The position numbers and the translations under genes were made by a program. This document shows, one piece after another, positions 33,677 through 42,103 of a stretch of DNA of 64,000 bases. How positions within the stretch are numbered: position 1 is the stretch's first letter; each line of letters starts with the position of its first letter. This DNA is from Roseovarius litoreus (lineage in GTDB: Bacteria; Pseudomonadota; Alphaproteobacteria; Rhodobacterales; Rhodobacteraceae). Below the pieces are notes generated by a model. The model searched no databases. It worked only from the letters and a program-made list of their open reading frames with translations, and was not told the DNA's origin. Location: positions 62,001 to 126,000 of the forward strand of contig NZ_FRCB01000008.1 in NCBI RefSeq assembly GCF_900142765.1, given 5' to 3'.

Positions 33677-34623
33677 GCCATCACCGCCTTGGGGCGCGCG
33701 CGCAGGTTGCGGGCCAGAAGGTCCATCGCGGCCATGCGGACCGCGACGCCCATTTCCACCTGTTCCTGAATGACGCTGCGGTTGATGTCGTCGGCGATCT
33801 CGCCGTCGATCTCGACGCCGCGATTCATCGGACCGGGATGCATGACGATGGCATCGGGTTTGGCATAGGCCAGCTTTTCGGCATCCAGACCGTAGCGGAA
33901 ATAGTATTCACGCTCGGAGGGGATGAAGCCGCCGTCCATGCGTTCGCGTTGCAGGCGCAGCATCATGACGACATCCACATCTTGCAGGCCCTGCTTCATG
34001 TCGTCGAACACCTCGACCCCGAAATCGCGGATGCCCGAGGGCATGAGCGTGGGCGGGCCGATCAGGCGGATGCGGTTCTCCATCTTGCCCAGAAGCAGCA
34101 GGTTCGAGCGCGCCACCCGGCTATGGGCGATGTCACCGCAGATCGCGATGTTGAGACGGTGAAGGCGGCCCTTGGCACGGCGGATGGTGAGCGCGTCCAG
34201 CAGGGCCTGGGTAGGGTGTTCGTGACGGCCGTCGCCTGCGTTGAGCACGGCGCAGTTCACCTTCTGCGACAAGAGATCCACGGCACCCGATTGGGGATGG
34301 CGCACGACCAGCAGATCGGGGTGCATGGCGTTGAGCGTCATCGCCGTGTCGATCAGCGTTTCACCTTTCTTGATCGAGCTGGCCTGCATCGCCATGTTCA
34401 TCACGTCCGCGCCAAGCCGCTTGCCCGCGAGTTCGAAACTCGCCTGCGTGCGGGTGGAGTTTTCGAAGAACATGTTGATCTGGGTGAGCCCGGCCAGGGC
34501 GTCGGCATGTTTCACGTCCCGACGGTTGAGATCCACGTATTGATCGGCGAGGTCCAGAATCGTGGTGATCTCGGGCGGGGCAAGGGGCTCGATCCCCAGA
34601 AGGTGGGAGTGTGAAAAGGTCAT
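33673..34623 (-). CDS. pyrB: aspartate carbamoyltransferase catalytic chain
   Basis: Forms carbamoyl aspartate in pyrimidine synthesis. The 316-residue protein has the carbamoyl-phosphate loop [19 protein letters not shown], and the C-terminal [11 protein letters not shown], which separates it from ornithine carbamoyltransferase. The start at 34623 follows CGGAGCGG. No regulatory chain (pyrI) is present; instead a dihydroorotase-like protein lies in the operon, consistent with a PyrB-PyrC' type of assembly. Confidence 0.95.
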   Translation of the reverse strand: MTFSHSHLLGIEPLAPPEITTILDLADQYVDLNRRDVKHADALAGLTQINMFFENSTRTQASFELAGKRLGADVMNMAMQASSIKKGETLIDTAMTLNAMHPDLLVVRHPQSGAVDLLSQKVNCAVLNAGDGRHEHPTQALLDALTIRRAKGRLHRLNIAICGDIAHSRVARSNLLLLGKMENRIRLIGPPTLMPSGIRDFGVEVFDDMKQGLQDVDVVMMLRLQRERMDGGFIPSEREYYFRYGLDAEKLAYAKPDAIVMHPGPMNRGVEIDGEIADDINRSVIQEQVEMGVAVRMAAMDLLARNLRARPKAVMA

Positions 34624-34735
34624 CCGCCGCTCCGTTCCGTGATCCTGCCCGCTTATAGAAAGCGGCGCGCGGAGGGGCAAGGGATCGCTTTGTCGCCTTT
34701 CCACCGGCGCGACGGGGCGGTAGCTTGGCAGGGCA

Positions 34736-35542
34736 ATGGAATCGACATTTGATCCTCATGCCGCGAAGGCGCTTCTGGACTGGCAGATCGAGCTTGGGGC
34801 GACCGAGGCGATCGGAGATCTGCCGGTCAATCGCTATGAGCTGCCCGACACGCCACCTGCCGCCGCGGCGGCCACCAAGCCGCGTGCGGCACAGGCCGTT
34901 GCGGCATCGGTGGCGCCCGCCCCTGCCCCCGCCGCCGATCCGCTGGCCGAGGCGCGCGCTGCCGCCGGGGCGGCGGAGACGCTTGATGCGCTGCGAGAGG
35001 CTCTGGCAGGCTACGAGCATTGCGATCTGAAGCGCGGCGCGCGCAACCTGGTGTTCGCGGATGGCCAGCCATCGGCGCGGGTGATGATCATCGGCGAAGC
35101 GCCGGGCCGCGACGAGGATCTTCAGGGCCGGCCTTTCGTGGGGCGCGCGGGGCAATTGCTGGACCGGATGCTGGAGGCGATCGACATGAGCCGCACCGCG
35201 CCCGAGGCCGGACAGGCCGTCTATATCACCAACGTGATGCCGTGGCGCCCACCGCAGAATCGCGATCCCAAGCCCGAAGAGATCGCCATGATGCTGCCTT
35301 TCGTGCAGCGCCATGTCGATCTGGTGGATCCCGAGATCGTCGTTCTGATGGGCAATATCAGCTGTCAGGCGGGTCTGGGCCGTCAAGGCATCACGCGGCT
35401 GCGCGGGCAATGGACCGAAAGCTATGGCAGGCCGACCCTGCCGATGGTCCATCCCGCCTATCTGCTGCGCAACCCGCATGCCAAGCGCGAGGCCTGGGCC
35501 GATCTGCTGGAGTTGCAGGCGCGGCTGCGGGGCGGGGCATGA
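34736..35542 (+). CDS. uracil-DNA glycosylase, family 4-like without iron-sulfur cysteines
   Basis: A 268-residue base-excision repair glycosylase. G-E-A-P-G-R-D-E-D (120-128), [12 protein letters not shown] and H-P-A-Y-L-L-R-N-P match family 4 (UDGa). Canonical members bind a [4Fe-4S] cluster with four Cys; here only Cys96 and one distant Cys are present, the K-C-R-P-P position reading P-W-R-P-P. Residues 40-80 form an Ala/Pro-rich linker after an N-terminal extension. The stop overlaps the next start (ATGA). Confidence 0.88.
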   Translation: MESTFDPHAAKALLDWQIELGATEAIGDLPVNRYELPDTPPAAAAATKPRAAQAVAASVAPAPAPAADPLAEARAAAGAAETLDALREALAGYEHCDLKRGARNLVFADGQPSARVMIIGEAPGRDEDLQGRPFVGRAGQLLDRMLEAIDMSRTAPEAGQAVYITNVMPWRPPQNRDPKPEEIAMMLPFVQRHVDLVDPEIVVLMGNISCQAGLGRQGITRLRGQWTESYGRPTLPMVHPAYLLRNPHAKREAWADLLELQARLRGGA

Positions 35543-36138
35543 AGATCCTTGCCTTTTCCGACCTGCACCAGTCGGCCCGCCATGCCGAGGCGCTGACCCA
35601 AGCGGCGCGGCAGGCCGATCTGGTGATCGGGGCGGGGGATTTCTGCAACGGGCGGCGCGGGCTGGATCAGGCCATGGCGCTGCTGGATGGGATCGCGGCG
35701 CCGATGGTGGTGGTGCCGGGCAATGCGGAAAGCGCCGAAGAGCTGCGGGACGCCGCGCGCGACGGGATCACCGTTCTGCATGGGCAGGGTCACGAGATCG
35801 GAGGGCTGCGCCTGTTCGGTCTGGGATATGGCGTGCCGGTTACGCCGTTCGGCGCATGGTCCTGCGATCTGACCGAAGAGGATGCAGACAGATTGCTGGG
35901 CACCTGCACCGGCGCGGATATCCTTGTCACCCATTCCCCACCCAAGGGGCTTGCCGATGTCACATCGCAGGGGGTTTCCGTCGGCTCCACCGCGATCCGC
36001 GACGCGATAGAGCGCCTGCAGCCGACACTGGCGGTCTGCGGGCATATTCACGACAGCTGGGGCCAGAGCGGCATGATCGGCAAGACCCGCGTGGTCAATC
36101 TGGGCCCCACGGTCAACTGGTTCGAGGTCGGGGCATGA
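35539..36138 (+). CDS. metallophosphoesterase
   Basis: A 199-residue calcineurin-type phosphoesterase. Metal motifs: F-S-D-L-H at 6-10, G-A-G-D-F, P-G-N-A-E-S (in place of G-N-H-E), T-H-S-P-P and G-H-I-H-D. Substrate not deducible; relatives hydrolyse cyclic nucleotides, nucleotides or RNA ends. Coupled upstream to the glycosylase and overlapping the transporter gene downstream (stop 36136-36138), so these three form one operon. Confidence 0.88.
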   Translation: MKILAFSDLHQSARHAEALTQAARQADLVIGAGDFCNGRRGLDQAMALLDGIAAPMVVVPGNAESAEELRDAARDGITVLHGQGHEIGGLRLFGLGYGVPVTPFGAWSCDLTEEDADRLLGTCTGADILVTHSPPKGLADVTSQGVSVGSTAIRDAIERLQPTLAVCGHIHDSWGQSGMIGKTRVVNLGPTVNWFEVGA

Positions 36139-36758
36139 TGGACCCGCTTGTGCTGCTGGCGTTCATCCCTGCGGCTCTGGCGCTGAACCTTACGCCGGGG
36201 GCGGACATGATGTTCTGTCTTGGGCTTGGCCTACGGTCGGGGGGCAAGGCCGCGCTGGCGGCCGCTGCAGGTATTTCGGCGGGTGGTCTAGTGCATGTCA
36301 CGCTGGCGGGTCTGGGCCTGGGCGCGGCGGTGGCGGCGCTGCCATGGCTGTTCGACGCGATCCGATGGGTCGGCGTGGCCTATCTTCTGTGGCTGGCGGC
36401 GGGCGCGCTGCGGCGCGGGCCGGCGCGGGATGTCACGCCGTTGGCGATGCCTGCGGCGCGGGCCTTTCGGGAGGGGCTGATCGTCAACCTGCTCAATCCC
36501 AAGGTGATCCTGTTCGTGCTGGCCTTCGTGCCGCAATTCGTCAATCCGGCGCAAGGATCGGTTCTCGGGCAGTTTCTGATTTGCGGGCTGGTTCTGGCGG
36601 TGGGGGGCTTTGTCATCAACGGCGCTGTCGGCCTGTTGGCCGGGGGCCTTGGGCAGCGACTGGCCACCTCGGCCCGGTTTACACGCGGGCTTGGCTATGC
36701 GAGTGCGCTGATATTCGCGGGGCTAGCCGTGCGGCTTGCCCTTCTTCAGAGGAGTTGA
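36135..36758 (+). CDS. LysE/RhtB-family exporter
   Basis: A 207-residue integral membrane protein with six predicted helices. L-N-L-T-P-G-A-D-M-M-F near the N-terminus and the G-x-x-x-G stretches are characteristic of LysE/RhtB exporters of amino acids or homoserine lactones. Substrate unknown. Two start codons in tandem (36135 and 36138) overlap the stop of the phosphoesterase gene; moaB follows after five bases. Confidence 0.88.
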   Translation: MMDPLVLLAFIPAALALNLTPGADMMFCLGLGLRSGGKAALAAAAGISAGGLVHVTLAGLGLGAAVAALPWLFDAIRWVGVAYLLWLAAGALRRGPARDVTPLAMPAARAFREGLIVNLLNPKVILFVLAFVPQFVNPAQGSVLGQFLICGLVLAVGGFVINGAVGLLAGGLGQRLATSARFTRGLGYASALIFAGLAVRLALLQRS

Positions 36759-36763
36759 CCCGA

Positions 36764-37306
36764 ATGGGCCGTATCGACGAAACAAAGGATTTCATCCCGG
36801 TTCGGATTGCCGTGTTGACCGTGAGCGACAGCCGCGACATCTCGGAGGATCGTTCCGGCGAGGTGCTGGTGAACCGGATCGAGGCGGCGGGCCATGTGCT
36901 TGCCGACCGGATGATCGTGCGCGACGAGCGCGACCAGATCGCCGATCAGCTGCGCGAATGGATCGCGTCGGATCAGGTGGATGTGGTGATTTCGACGGGC
37001 GGTACCGGATTGACCGGTCGGGATGTCACCGTCGAGGCGCATCGCGATGTCTATGAAAAGGAGATCGACGCCTTCGGGACGGTATTCACCATGATCTCGT
37101 TCCAGAAGATCGGCACGAGTGCCGTGCAGTCGCGCGCCACGGGCGGTGTTGCGAACGGCACCTATCTTTTCGCCCTGCCCGGCAGTCCCGGCGCCTGCAA
37201 GGATGCCTGGGACGAGATCCTGAGCCTGCAGCTGGATTACCGCCACCGGCCCTGCAATTTCGTGGAGATCCTGCCCCGGCTGGATGAGCACAAGCGGCGC
37301 AAGTGA
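36764..37306 (+). CDS. moaB: molybdopterin adenylyl-type protein MoaB
   Basis: A 180-residue MoaB/Mog-family protein of molybdenum cofactor synthesis. V-L-T-V-S-D-S-R near the start and S-T-G-G-T-G-L-T-G-R-D-V-T in the middle are the MPT-binding signatures. Preceded by a GAGGAG ribosome site. Terminal gene of the four-gene forward operon. Its stop is six bases from the stop of the convergent DsbD-like gene. The molybdenum hydroxylase at 61 kb would need this cofactor, but that is only a thematic link. Confidence 0.93.
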   Translation: MGRIDETKDFIPVRIAVLTVSDSRDISEDRSGEVLVNRIEAAGHVLADRMIVRDERDQIADQLREWIASDQVDVVISTGGTGLTGRDVTVEAHRDVYEKEIDAFGTVFTMISFQKIGTSAVQSRATGGVANGTYLFALPGSPGACKDAWDEILSLQLDYRHRPCNFVEILPRLDEHKRRK

Positions 37307-37312
37307 CCGGGG

Positions 37313-38119
37313 TCACTTCGACGGGCAGCCTTGGATATCGACGGCCTGGTTGTCACCGATCACCGTGATCCGCAGGCCCGAGCGATCCAGGGCGAAGGCG
37401 CCGCCTTCGACGTGATACATCTCGGTTTCGGCGGAGAGAGTTCCGTTGTGGCGCGTGGTGGCGGCTTGCGCCACCCAGATCGCGGGGTTCGATGTCTCGA
37501 TCACGGCGATTTCCTCGCCGCCGGTATGGGGCAGTTTCACGTCGGCACGCAGGCGAAGCCCGCCTTCGACGGGGCTGACGCTGCAGCGGACCGATGTCAC
37601 CCCGGCCTCCTGCGCGGAATAGGGGCGCGCGGCCAGCGCCGAGACGATCCGCGGATCGCGCTGCGTCGCCTTGGGCAGATCCTGCGACAGGATCAGCGTG
37701 ACCGGAACGCAGATATCCTTGCAGACGCCCAGTTCGATCTTGCCGGCGAGCGTGATCGGTTGGCCCGCGCGAGCCGGTGTCAGGGTCAGCGGCCAGATGA
37801 CGGTGTCGGAATACCCGATGGTGCGCAGCCCGCCTTGATCGATGGATCGAGGGGTGGGCCAGGTGATCTGCACGGCAGCGAGGTTTTCGGAGCCTGCCCA
37901 GTCGAAGCGCGGAGGAATGCCCGCATCACCCGGCGCACGCCAGTAGGTTTTCCAGCCATCCAGCATCGACAATTGCAATGCGGCGACATGGCTGCCATCG
38001 TCCTGACGCCAGCCGGTCAGGATACGGGCTTCGATCATGGAACTGTCGGCACGGGCCATCGGGGCCAGCGAGACAGGGCCGCAAAGCAGGGCGAGAAGGA
38101 CAAGGATGCGCGTTATCAT
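37313..38119 (-). CDS. DsbD alpha-domain-like periplasmic protein
   Basis: A 268-residue exported protein with signal peptide (1-24, ending A-R-A). The mature part matches the N-terminal (alpha) domain of thiol:disulfide interchange protein DsbD, with W-K-T-Y-W-R-A-P-G-D-A-G-I-P and the redox-type pair in G-V-C-K-D-I-C-V-P. No membrane domain follows, so it is a stand-alone alpha domain, a form common in Rhodobacterales and probably tied to copper or cytochrome c thiol chemistry. Confidence 0.83.
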   Translation of the reverse strand: MITRILVLLALLCGPVSLAPMARADSSMIEARILTGWRQDDGSHVAALQLSMLDGWKTYWRAPGDAGIPPRFDWAGSENLAAVQITWPTPRSIDQGGLRTIGYSDTVIWPLTLTPARAGQPITLAGKIELGVCKDICVPVTLILSQDLPKATQRDPRIVSALAARPYSAQEAGVTSVRCSVSPVEGGLRLRADVKLPHTGGEEIAVIETSNPAIWVAQAATTRHNGTLSAETEMYHVEGGAFALDRSGLRITVIGDNQAVDIQGCPSK

Positions 38120-38199
38120 GACCTTTCAAATGGGGTATCCGGCAGGAAATGCCAACTCACTTTCCAGCGAGAATTGTCACAATCAAGGCACTGGACTGC

Positions 38200-38228
38200 T
38201 TGAACTGAGTGGCTGAGCGCCCCATTCT
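38200..38228 (+). promoter_or_regulatory. candidate promoter upstream of yqgE
   Basis: TTGAAC (38200-38205), 17 bases, CATTCT (38223-38228). Transcription would begin about 20 bases before the start codon. Only a moderate match. Confidence 0.3.
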
Positions 38229-38254
38229 TGAAACATGGCTAATGGAGAACGGGA

Positions 38255-38821
38255 TTGACCTCGGATATCGATCTGACCGGAAAACTGCTGATCGCCATGC
38301 CCGGCATGGGGGATCCCCGCTTCGAACATTCGGTGATCTTCATGTGCGCGCATTCCGGAGAGGGCGCGATGGGGATCATCATAAACAAGCCGACCGTGGA
38401 TCTGAAGCTGCGGGATCTTCTGGAACAGCTGTCGATCACGCCGGGACAGGACATGCGCAACGTGGTGGTGCACTTCGGCGGCCCGGTGGAGCATGGACGG
38501 GGCTTCGTTCTGCATGATTACGGGTATCATTCGTCGATTTCCACGCTGGATGTGAACCAGGATTTCGCCATGACCGCGACGCTGGATATCCTTGAGGATC
38601 TGGCGGATGGGCGCGGGCCGCGGCATGTGGTGATGGCGCTTGGCTATGCCGGATGGGGGCCGGGACAGCTTGAGTCCGAGATCGCCCAGAATGGCTGGCT
38701 GACCTGCGAGGCCGGCAAGGAGATCGTGTTCGACACGCCCGATGCCGAGAAGTGGGAAGCCGCGCTGAAATCGCTTGGCGTGGACGCGCTGGCGCTGTCG
38801 GCCAGTGCGGGACGGGCGTGA
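38255..38821 (+). CDS. YqgE/AlgH-family protein
   Basis: A 188-residue DUF179 protein ([16 protein letters not shown] at 8-23, [19 protein letters not shown]). The family is conserved but functionally undefined, once linked to alginate regulation. The start is a TTG at 38255, supported by GGAGAACGGGA just upstream and by homologue-like N-terminus; no in-frame ATG is available. Divergent from the DsbD-like gene. Confidence 0.87.
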   Translation: MTSDIDLTGKLLIAMPGMGDPRFEHSVIFMCAHSGEGAMGIIINKPTVDLKLRDLLEQLSITPGQDMRNVVVHFGGPVEHGRGFVLHDYGYHSSISTLDVNQDFAMTATLDILEDLADGRGPRHVVMALGYAGWGPGQLESEIAQNGWLTCEAGKEIVFDTPDAEKWEAALKSLGVDALALSASAGRA

Positions 38822-38828
38822 CGCCCGA

Positions 38829-40106
38829 TCAGCCGAAGGTGTGACGGCGGCGCACGGTATCGGGACGGCCCGGAAGGGACAGGCCCGCATCCTCGCGCGG
38901 CATCCGAGACACCACTTTTCCCTTGGAGATCACCGCAAGACGCGCGGGGCGCAGGCGCAAGGCCTCGATCGGATTGCCGGCATCGAGCACCACCAGTGAC
39001 GCGGTCTTGCCCGGCGCGATACCATAGCCATCAAGGCCCATGATGCGGGCGTTCTGGGTGGTGACCATGTCGAAACTGCGCGCCATCTCTTCGGGGCTGG
39101 TCATCTGCGCCACGTGCATCCCCATGAAGGCCACGTCGAGCATGTCGGCGGTGCCGAGCGAATACCACGGGTCGAGCACGCAATCCTGCCCCCAGCCAAC
39201 GGTGATGCCATGGGCCTGCATTTCCCTCACGCGGGTCAGACCACGGCGCTTGGGATAGGTATCGTGTCGTCCCTGAAGGACGATATTGATCAGCGGGTTT
39301 GAGATCGCTGCGACCTGCGCCTCGGCCATCAGGGGCAGAAGTTTCGAGACGTAATAATTGTCCATCGAATGCATCGAGGTCAGGTGAGAGCCTGCGACCC
39401 GGCCCTGAAGGCCAAGGCGCTGCGTCTCGAAGACCAGTGCTTCGATATGCCGACTGAGAGGGTCGTCGGATTCGTCGCAATGGATGTCGACCATCAGCCC
39501 GCGCGCGGCGGCGATTTCGCAGAGCTCGCGCAGCGAGGCGGCGCCATCGGCCATCGTCCGTTCGAAATGCGGGATGCCGCCGACCACATCGAGGCCCATG
39601 TCGAGCGCGCGGATCGTGTTGTCGCGCGCGGTGGGGTCGCGGTAGAGGCCATCCTGCGGGAAGGCCACCAGTTGCAAATCCAGGTAGGGGCGGACACGTT
39701 CACGCACTTCGAGCATCGCCTCGACCCCGATAAGGCGGTCATCGCAGGTATCGACATGGCTGCGGATCGCCAGAAGCCCCTGGCTGACGGCCCAATCGCA
39801 ATAGGCCAGAGCGCGCTCGATCATCTCGTCCTGGGTGACGATCTGCTTGAGTTCACCCCAGAGCCCGATGCCTTCGAGCAAGGTGCCCGAGGCGTTGATC
39901 CGCGGCAGGCCATAGGACAGGGTCGCATCAAGGTGAAAATGGGGATCGACGAAAGGCGGTGCGACCAGATCGCCCGCAGCGTCGATCACCAAGCCCGCTT
40001 CGGCGCCCGACAGATCCTCGACCGCGGCGATGGTGTCGCCGGTGATACCGATATCGGCGATGCGGCCATCGGCCAGCGTGCCGCCCTGAACGATCAGATC
40101 GAACAT
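38829..40106 (-). CDS. cytosine deaminase-type amidohydrolase
   Basis: A 425-residue metal-dependent amidohydrolase of the CodA group. Visible: D-P-H-F-H-L-D (metal HxH), H-V-D-T-C-D, V-D-I-H-C-D-E-S-D-D-P and G-W-G-Q-D-C-V-L-D-P-W-Y, the last with the catalytic Asp, all as in cytosine deaminase. Start ATG overlaps the stop of the permease gene by one base, so it is the final gene of the uptake operon and presumably processes the imported base; cytosine or a related pyrimidine/creatinine-like compound. Confidence 0.85.
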   Translation of the reverse strand: MFDLIVQGGTLADGRIADIGITGDTIAAVEDLSGAEAGLVIDAAGDLVAPPFVDPHFHLDATLSYGLPRINASGTLLEGIGLWGELKQIVTQDEMIERALAYCDWAVSQGLLAIRSHVDTCDDRLIGVEAMLEVRERVRPYLDLQLVAFPQDGLYRDPTARDNTIRALDMGLDVVGGIPHFERTMADGAASLRELCEIAAARGLMVDIHCDESDDPLSRHIEALVFETQRLGLQGRVAGSHLTSMHSMDNYYVSKLLPLMAEAQVAAISNPLINIVLQGRHDTYPKRRGLTRVREMQAHGITVGWGQDCVLDPWYSLGTADMLDVAFMGMHVAQMTSPEEMARSFDMVTTQNARIMGLDGYGIAPGKTASLVVLDAGNPIEALRLRPARLAVISKGKVVSRMPREDAGLSLPGRPDTVRRRHTFG

Positions 40107-41050
40107 CAGCGTTCTCCCTTGTTGAACGGCACCATCAGCGCGGCGGGCACCTCGGCCCGGCGCGACATGACGATAAGCGCCAGTATGGACAGGAAATAGG
40201 GCATCATCAGGAACACCTGATAGGGAATGTCGGCCCCAAGCGGCGTCTGCTGGATGCGGATCTGCAGCGCGTCGAAGGCCGCGAACAGGATCGCGCCCAG
40301 AAGCGCCTTGCCCGGCCGCCATGCCCCGAACACCACGAGGGCGATGCAGATCCAGCCGCGCCCGTTGACCATCTCGAAGAAGAAGCTGTCAAAGGCCGAC
40401 ATGGTCAGGAACGCACCCCCCACCGCCATGAAGCCGCTGCCGACGATCACCGCACCCATGCGGATGCCGGTGACCGAAAGCCCCTGAGCGGCCACGGCCG
40501 AGGGGTTTTCCCCCGCGGCCCGCAAGGCAAGGCCAAGCGGCGTGCGGTAGAGCACGAACGCCACCACGCCGACCAGAATGAACGCGAGATAAGTCAGCGG
40601 CGTCTGGGAAAACAGCGCCGGGCCGATCAGCGGCAGATCCGACAGCAGCGGGATTTCATAAGGCTGGAACGCGTCGATCTTGGGCGGGCTGGTCACTTCG
40701 GGCAGTGCAAGGCGATAGGCGTAATAGGTCAGCGACGTGGCCAACAGCGTGACGCCAAGCCCGACCACATGCTGCGACAGTCCGAACGGGACGGTCAGCA
40801 GGCTGTGCACCAGCCCAAAGAGCATGCCCACCGCCATGGCCACGGCCACGCCCATCCATAGCCCGGTGCCGGAATAGACCGCCATCCAGCCCGCGAAGGC
40901 ACCGGCGACCATGATCCCCTCGATCCCGAGATTGAGCACGCCCGCGCGTTCGCAGATCAGCTCGCCCAGAGTGGCGAAGATCAGCGGGCTGGCGATGCGG
41001 ATGGCCGCTGTCCAGAAACTGGCGGAGAGAAGGATTTCGAGGATGTCCAT
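40106..41050 (-). CDS. ABC transporter permease, nucleoside-type (NupQ/YufQ-like)
   Basis: A 314-residue inner-membrane permease with about nine to ten helices. A-T-L-G-E-L-I-C-E-R-A-G-V-L-N-L-G-I-E-G-I-M near residues 26-47 is the signature of the BMP-linked nucleoside permeases. Second of two permease genes; starts four bases after the first one ends and overlaps the deaminase gene by one base. Confidence 0.92.
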   Translation of the reverse strand: MDILEILLSASFWTAAIRIASPLIFATLGELICERAGVLNLGIEGIMVAGAFAGWMAVYSGTGLWMGVAVAMAVGMLFGLVHSLLTVPFGLSQHVVGLGVTLLATSLTYYAYRLALPEVTSPPKIDAFQPYEIPLLSDLPLIGPALFSQTPLTYLAFILVGVVAFVLYRTPLGLALRAAGENPSAVAAQGLSVTGIRMGAVIVGSGFMAVGGAFLTMSAFDSFFFEMVNGRGWICIALVVFGAWRPGKALLGAILFAAFDALQIRIQQTPLGADIPYQVFLMMPYFLSILALIVMSRRAEVPAALMVPFNKGER

Positions 41051-41053
41051 GGC

Positions 41054-42103
41054 CTATTCCCTCACCACGCGGAACCGGGTCAGCAGGATCGCCAGCACCA
41101 TCAGCAAAAGTGCCGTGGCCAGCATGATATCGGCCAGATAGCTGGGAACGCCCACGGCGCGGCTCATGCTGTCGGCACCGACGAAGATGCCCGCAACGAA
41201 CAGGGCCGCCGCGATCACCCCAAGCGGATTGAGCAGCGCCAGCATGGCAACGATGATGCCGGTGTAGCCAAAGCCGGGGCTGAGATCGAGGGTCAGGTTG
41301 CCCTTGAGGCCCGCCACCTCGGAGAAGCCCGCAAGCGCCGCCAGCCCCCCCGCCAGAAGCGCCGTCTTGACGAGCACGAGGTTGACCGGGATGCCCGCGA
41401 ACCCCGCCGCCTCGCGGTTGAGACCGACCGCGCGCATCTCGTAGCCGAGCGTGGTGCGGCGCTGGATCACCCAGACCACCACCGCCGCGATCAGAGCCAA
41501 TGCGAAGCCCCAATGCAGGCGCAACCCTTCGACGATGCGCGGCAGGCGCGCCTCGGCGATCAGGCGTTCGGATTTCGGCCAGCCCATGCCCATCGGATCC
41601 TTGAGCGGCCCTTCCAGAAGCATCGAGACGAACAGGAGGAAAATGAAGTTGAACAGAAGTGTGGTGACGACCTCATCGACACCGAAGCGCACCTTGAGCA
41701 GCGCCGGGACCAAGAGCACCAGTGCCCCCGCCAGCATCGACGCAATGGCCAGCGTTGGAATGAGGGCAAAAGCCCCCCATTGCAGCATCCCCGTACCAAG
41801 GATCACGGTAATGAGCGCGCCGGCGTAAAGCTGCGCCTCGGCGCCGATGTTCCAAAGACGGGCGCGGAAGGCGACAGCGACCGACAGGCCGGTGAAGATG
41901 AGCGGCGTTGCCCGGTTGAGCGTTTCCAGAAGCGCGAATTTCGAGCCGAATGCGCCCTTGATGATAAGCCCCAGCACGGAAAACGGGTTGGCCCCTGCGG
42001 CCATGGCCAGAAGCGAGGCGATCACCACGGTCGAGCCGATGGCGATGGCGGGCGGCACCGTGGTGCGTAGAAACGAAGGGTTGGCGACAGGTTCAAGACG
42101 CAT
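41054..42103 (-). CDS. ABC transporter permease, nucleoside-type (NupP/YufP-like)
   Basis: A 349-residue permease with about ten helices. R-A-T-P-L-I-F-T-G-L-S-V-A-V-A-F-R-A and L-W-N-I-G-A-E-A-Q-L-Y-A-G are the conserved phrases of this permease class. ATG at 42103 was chosen (MRLEPVANPS); it overlaps the ATPase gene by 11 bases. Forms the membrane channel together with the following permease. Confidence 0.92.
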   Translation of the reverse strand: MRLEPVANPSFLRTTVPPAIAIGSTVVIASLLAMAAGANPFSVLGLIIKGAFGSKFALLETLNRATPLIFTGLSVAVAFRARLWNIGAEAQLYAGALITVILGTGMLQWGAFALIPTLAIASMLAGALVLLVPALLKVRFGVDEVVTTLLFNFIFLLFVSMLLEGPLKDPMGMGWPKSERLIAEARLPRIVEGLRLHWGFALALIAAVVVWVIQRRTTLGYEMRAVGLNREAAGFAGIPVNLVLVKTALLAGGLAALAGFSEVAGLKGNLTLDLSPGFGYTGIIVAMLALLNPLGVIAAALFVAGIFVGADSMSRAVGVPSYLADIMLATALLLMVLAILLTRFRVVRE

